A stretch of 64,000 nucleotides of DNA from Cloeon dipterum (taxonomy: Eukaryota; Arthropoda; Insecta; Ephemeroptera; Baetidae): NCBI RefSeq assembly GCF_949628265.1, contig NC_088786.1:8742001-8806000 (forward strand), read 5' to 3'. The position numbers and the translations under genes were made by a program. How positions within the stretch are numbered: the stretch's first letter is position 1; each line of letters opens with the position of its first letter. Below are positions 57,808 through 64,000 of the stretch, in pieces. The notes beneath the pieces were generated by a model. That model did not search any database. It was given only the letters and a program-made list of their open reading frames with translations, and was not told the origin of the DNA.

Positions 57808-58056
57808 TAAGAAATTGCGAAATGGCTCTACTCTGCGCAGAATTGATTAAGGATGGGCGGCTGCTTTCTGTGAAATTTGAGGAGGATACAGATAAAATCA
57901 TATATATCTCCGCACTGTGGCATAAAAGTACTGCTGGCGACGAGTCCTGCGGGACCAAAACATCTGGCAGTTCAGTAGGAGTTAATTTTTCTATTCAAAT
58001 TTCTCTCATAGCTGCACATCCTTAGTAAACTTCGCGCAGAGTAGCGCCATTTCTTA
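57808..58056. mobile_element. Short foldback MITE with TA flanks
   Basis: Inverted ends of about 75-80 bp: AGAAATTGCGAAATGGCTCT, ACTCTGCGCAGAA, AAGGATGGGCGGCTG and GAAATTTG on the left match the reverse complement of the right end (CAAATTTCTCTC, AGCTGCACATCCTTAGT, CGCGCAGAGTAGCGCCATTT). The flanking TA at 57808-57809 and 58055-58056 fits a Tc1/mariner-type target. The 67-codon open frame inside is fortuitous. Confidence 0.75.
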
Positions 58057-60292
58057 ATTTATTATTAGTTTTCAATAATACAAATATTTCCTCTCGCAGG
58101 TTTGTTACCAATTTAATTAGAGCAATTATTATCTATAAGGTTAAAATGAGCACACATCGTTATCTAAAATCAAACTCAACTTTTTGCCGATGCCGAGATG
58201 CACACACGCGCGCGCCGCCGCTCTTGTCTCTTGGCTGTGACTCAATTAATTTTTTGCCTAATCGTCCCTCGGGACGCGTTTTTTATCGCTCTCTCGGGCG
58301 CACACAGTGACATCTGAAAAGTGCTCGCAGGAGCAAGAATTTTTGGCGGCGCCGGCCACTCTGTTATGCCTTTTGCTAATTTTAGTTGATCAACAACACA
58401 CGGAGAAGAAGAGTTCTTGAATGAAGTCGCCGCTGCGGCTCTCTGTTGCCACGCAGCATTCACAAAACCATCCTCTCTCTCCGCTCGCTGAGGTTTGAGT
58501 GCTCTGCGAACGAGCAAAAGTGTGCCAAAATAATTGTTTTTCTTCTTCGAGGGCAATTAGTTCATCATTCCGCGGGCAAACTATTTCTTGCGTGATTTAT
58601 GACCATTCTAATAGCGTTCCTCTGTCTCTTTAAGTAAAAAGTAATGGCGCCACTTCCATTTATTTCAACAAGCCGGATGAATCATATTCATAATATTACA
58701 GCTCAAGTATTGTGTTTTTAGAGGAAATTCCCTGTTCATTTTTTCCTCATAATTTTTTATTGCAATTTTTAATGATGCGTTTAACTTTTGCGGGATTCTG
58801 AATGGAAACTTCAACTTAGTGTCTCATTCACAAGTTCTTAATTAAATTTTCAGGATTAGTTTTCTGCCTCCCCCATAATTTAAAAACTTTCCTCGTTTAT
58901 TTTTTGCTGTTTAAGATGACTCTAAGATGACTCCAATCCGTTTTAATTATTTGCTCTTATATTATTAAATCTATACCGATAGAAAAACAGATTAAAAATT
59001 CTCAGTGTATTAAGAAAAATTGAGAGCCAAAATAAGATAAAACGCAATAATTCATTTCTGAAGAAGTGTACGTGGAAATCCTCTCTGTTGTGAGATAGCA
59101 ATACGCCTTACACGCGAATAGAAACTGTGCCGTTGAGCAGTATTTCGGTGCGGGTTGCATATCGTTCCATTCTTAATTAAACGCAATGGACTGGATCCAA
59201 CACTCGTTTATTTTTCTGAAATTGCGTATTCAAAACTATAAACCATTTTTTAAGAAATTAAATTTGACTCTGCGGCCGTATTTCTTCATATAAATTGTAT
59301 ACTAATTTTATTTGAGAAAGTAATTCATCATCTTCATCTTTATTTACAATGATTAACGGTTGGATTCAATTTCCTCGGGAACTATCCTGTACATGGAAGA
59401 AAAGAGAGGTAAAACAGCTTTTAAAAATAAAACGCAATGCGTAGCAGCCGCTAATGAAGCAAGATTTGTTGTTTTGTAAGCTTTTTAGAAGCTCAACAGG
59501 ATTGAAAAATCTGTTTTGAACATTTTACCTTGAAACTTTGTATGTGGATGAACAAAATCTTAAAATTAGTGACAGTTGTTGTAAACTCTGCGTTTTCAGG
59601 ATGTAAAGCGTTAATAGTGTGGCTCTAAAGTTTTAAAATTGCGTGACTTGTGCTTATCTGGTGTCTAAAAGTACATCAGCCGCAAATAAAATATCCAAAA
59701 GTATGACTGCAAAATATTTCCAGTGTTGCAGCGAAACTTGACTGCAGGTTCACGAAGTCAGCGGAACCGACCAAAAACTGAACATTTTAAATACAAAATG
59801 AGACCTAGAGAGACCAAAAGAGTTTTGGCTTCTTAAAGAAATAAAAGATGACTTGATTTCATAACAGGTACTTTCAGTTCAGACCATTTTTAGTTGACCT
59901 TAAAGGGTATTACCATTTAAGACAAATTTAAATTTGGTGTTTACAGAGTATAATATGAATTAATGCGGTGCTCAAATATTTAAATTACAAAACCAAGACA
60001 TTAAATCGGTTAATGTGCTCTTACAGCACTGCGCCCAAAACTATTTCAAGGTTTTATTATTAATTAAATTCTTTTATATTAAAGGAATTATTTGGAATTA
60101 TACCCATACTTCTTGCTGATCGCCTATATTTCCCAGCCTTCAATAGTAGGAATAATGTCCCTCGAGACTCAAGAGATGTGGAAGGCGCTGTCGGTCGTGG
60201 TCGTTTGAGAGCTGCTTGGGCTGTCGGCCGGCAGGTGTCGGTCGCGGGCTGGGCGGCCGGCGCGAACGCAGGACTATTGAGTGAGCACCGGA

Positions 60293-60300
60293 TGACGTCA
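60293..60300. promoter_or_regulatory. CRE palindrome TGACGTCA upstream of the SIK start
   Basis: Perfect CREB/ATF consensus 167 bp before the ATG at 60467, in the GC-rich 5' region. SIK kinases phosphorylate CRTC coactivators and so restrain CREB; mammalian SIK1 is a CREB target. The site suggests the same feedback, which is inference. Confidence 0.5.
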
Positions 60301-60451
60301 GAGGTGTGCGTCAGAAGAGCGGCGGGCGGCGAGTCGAGGCGCAAGGCAGGCAGGCAGAGTGGTGGTGCGCGGGTCTGAAGAATGAAGTGGTCGGCCAGCG
60401 GCCGACCTGTACCGGCCTAGTCTGCGAGAGGAGCCACCTGAGCCGACCTGA

Positions 60452-64000
<3,549 letters not shown>

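Noticed and set aside
57822..58025. 67-codon open frame
   Set aside because: Lies entirely inside the foldback MITE.

Overview
The window is a piece of an animal nuclear genome, almost certainly an insect. It is AT-rich, genes are split by GT-AG introns of about 50 bp to several kb, and it holds a two-Ig-domain protein of the arthropod beaten path family, an insect-type Tec kinase and a calpain with an extra exon inside its EF-hand domain, as known for fly CalpA. I cannot name the species. I saw no bacterial operon, CRISPR array, rRNA or convincing tRNA.

Layout from left to right: (1) 1-17645 (+), Tec/Btk29A tyrosine kinase; SH3, SH2 and kinase exons lie at 11586-17645 and a candidate short-isoform first exon at 4877-4997. 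(2) 20301-21094 (-), single-domain Maf nucleotide pyrophosphatase, head to head with (3) 21535-23226 (+), Arp6. (4) 23400-28221 (-), RBM39/Caper splicing factor, tail to tail with Arp6 and divergent from (5) about 29438-34965 (+), glucosidase II alpha (GANAB). (6) 36588-51103 (+), calpain with three alternative first coding regions. (7) 51710-55729 (-), beaten path-like Ig protein, tail to tail with calpain. (8) 60467-60595 (+), first coding exon of a salt-inducible kinase whose remainder lies beyond the right edge.

Most exon models below were joined by hand: every stated junction has GT/AG ends and matching phase, and the spliced products read through family motifs without stops. The weak points are the GANAB start and its third intron, the Btk29A first exon and the calpain third-isoform donor. 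The genes are a mix of signalling (Tec kinase, SIK, calpain), nuclear (Arp6, RBM39), ER quality control (GANAB), nucleotide sanitation (Maf) and axon guidance (beat); they do not form one pathway.

Mobile DNA sits in introns and intergenic DNA: a compact LTR element (TRIM type) with two identical 145-bp LTRs in a calpain intron, a diverged solo LTR of a related type at 6105-6261, two foldback MITEs (14073-14493 and 57808-58056), a half copy of the first at 17242-17340, a possible SINE in a GANAB intron, and a dispersed AT-rich repeat. The best leads are the alternative 5' and cassette exons of the calpain, the very young TRIM element, a perfect CRE upstream of the SIK start, and a possible 50-nt frame-breaking exon in RBM39 intron 1.
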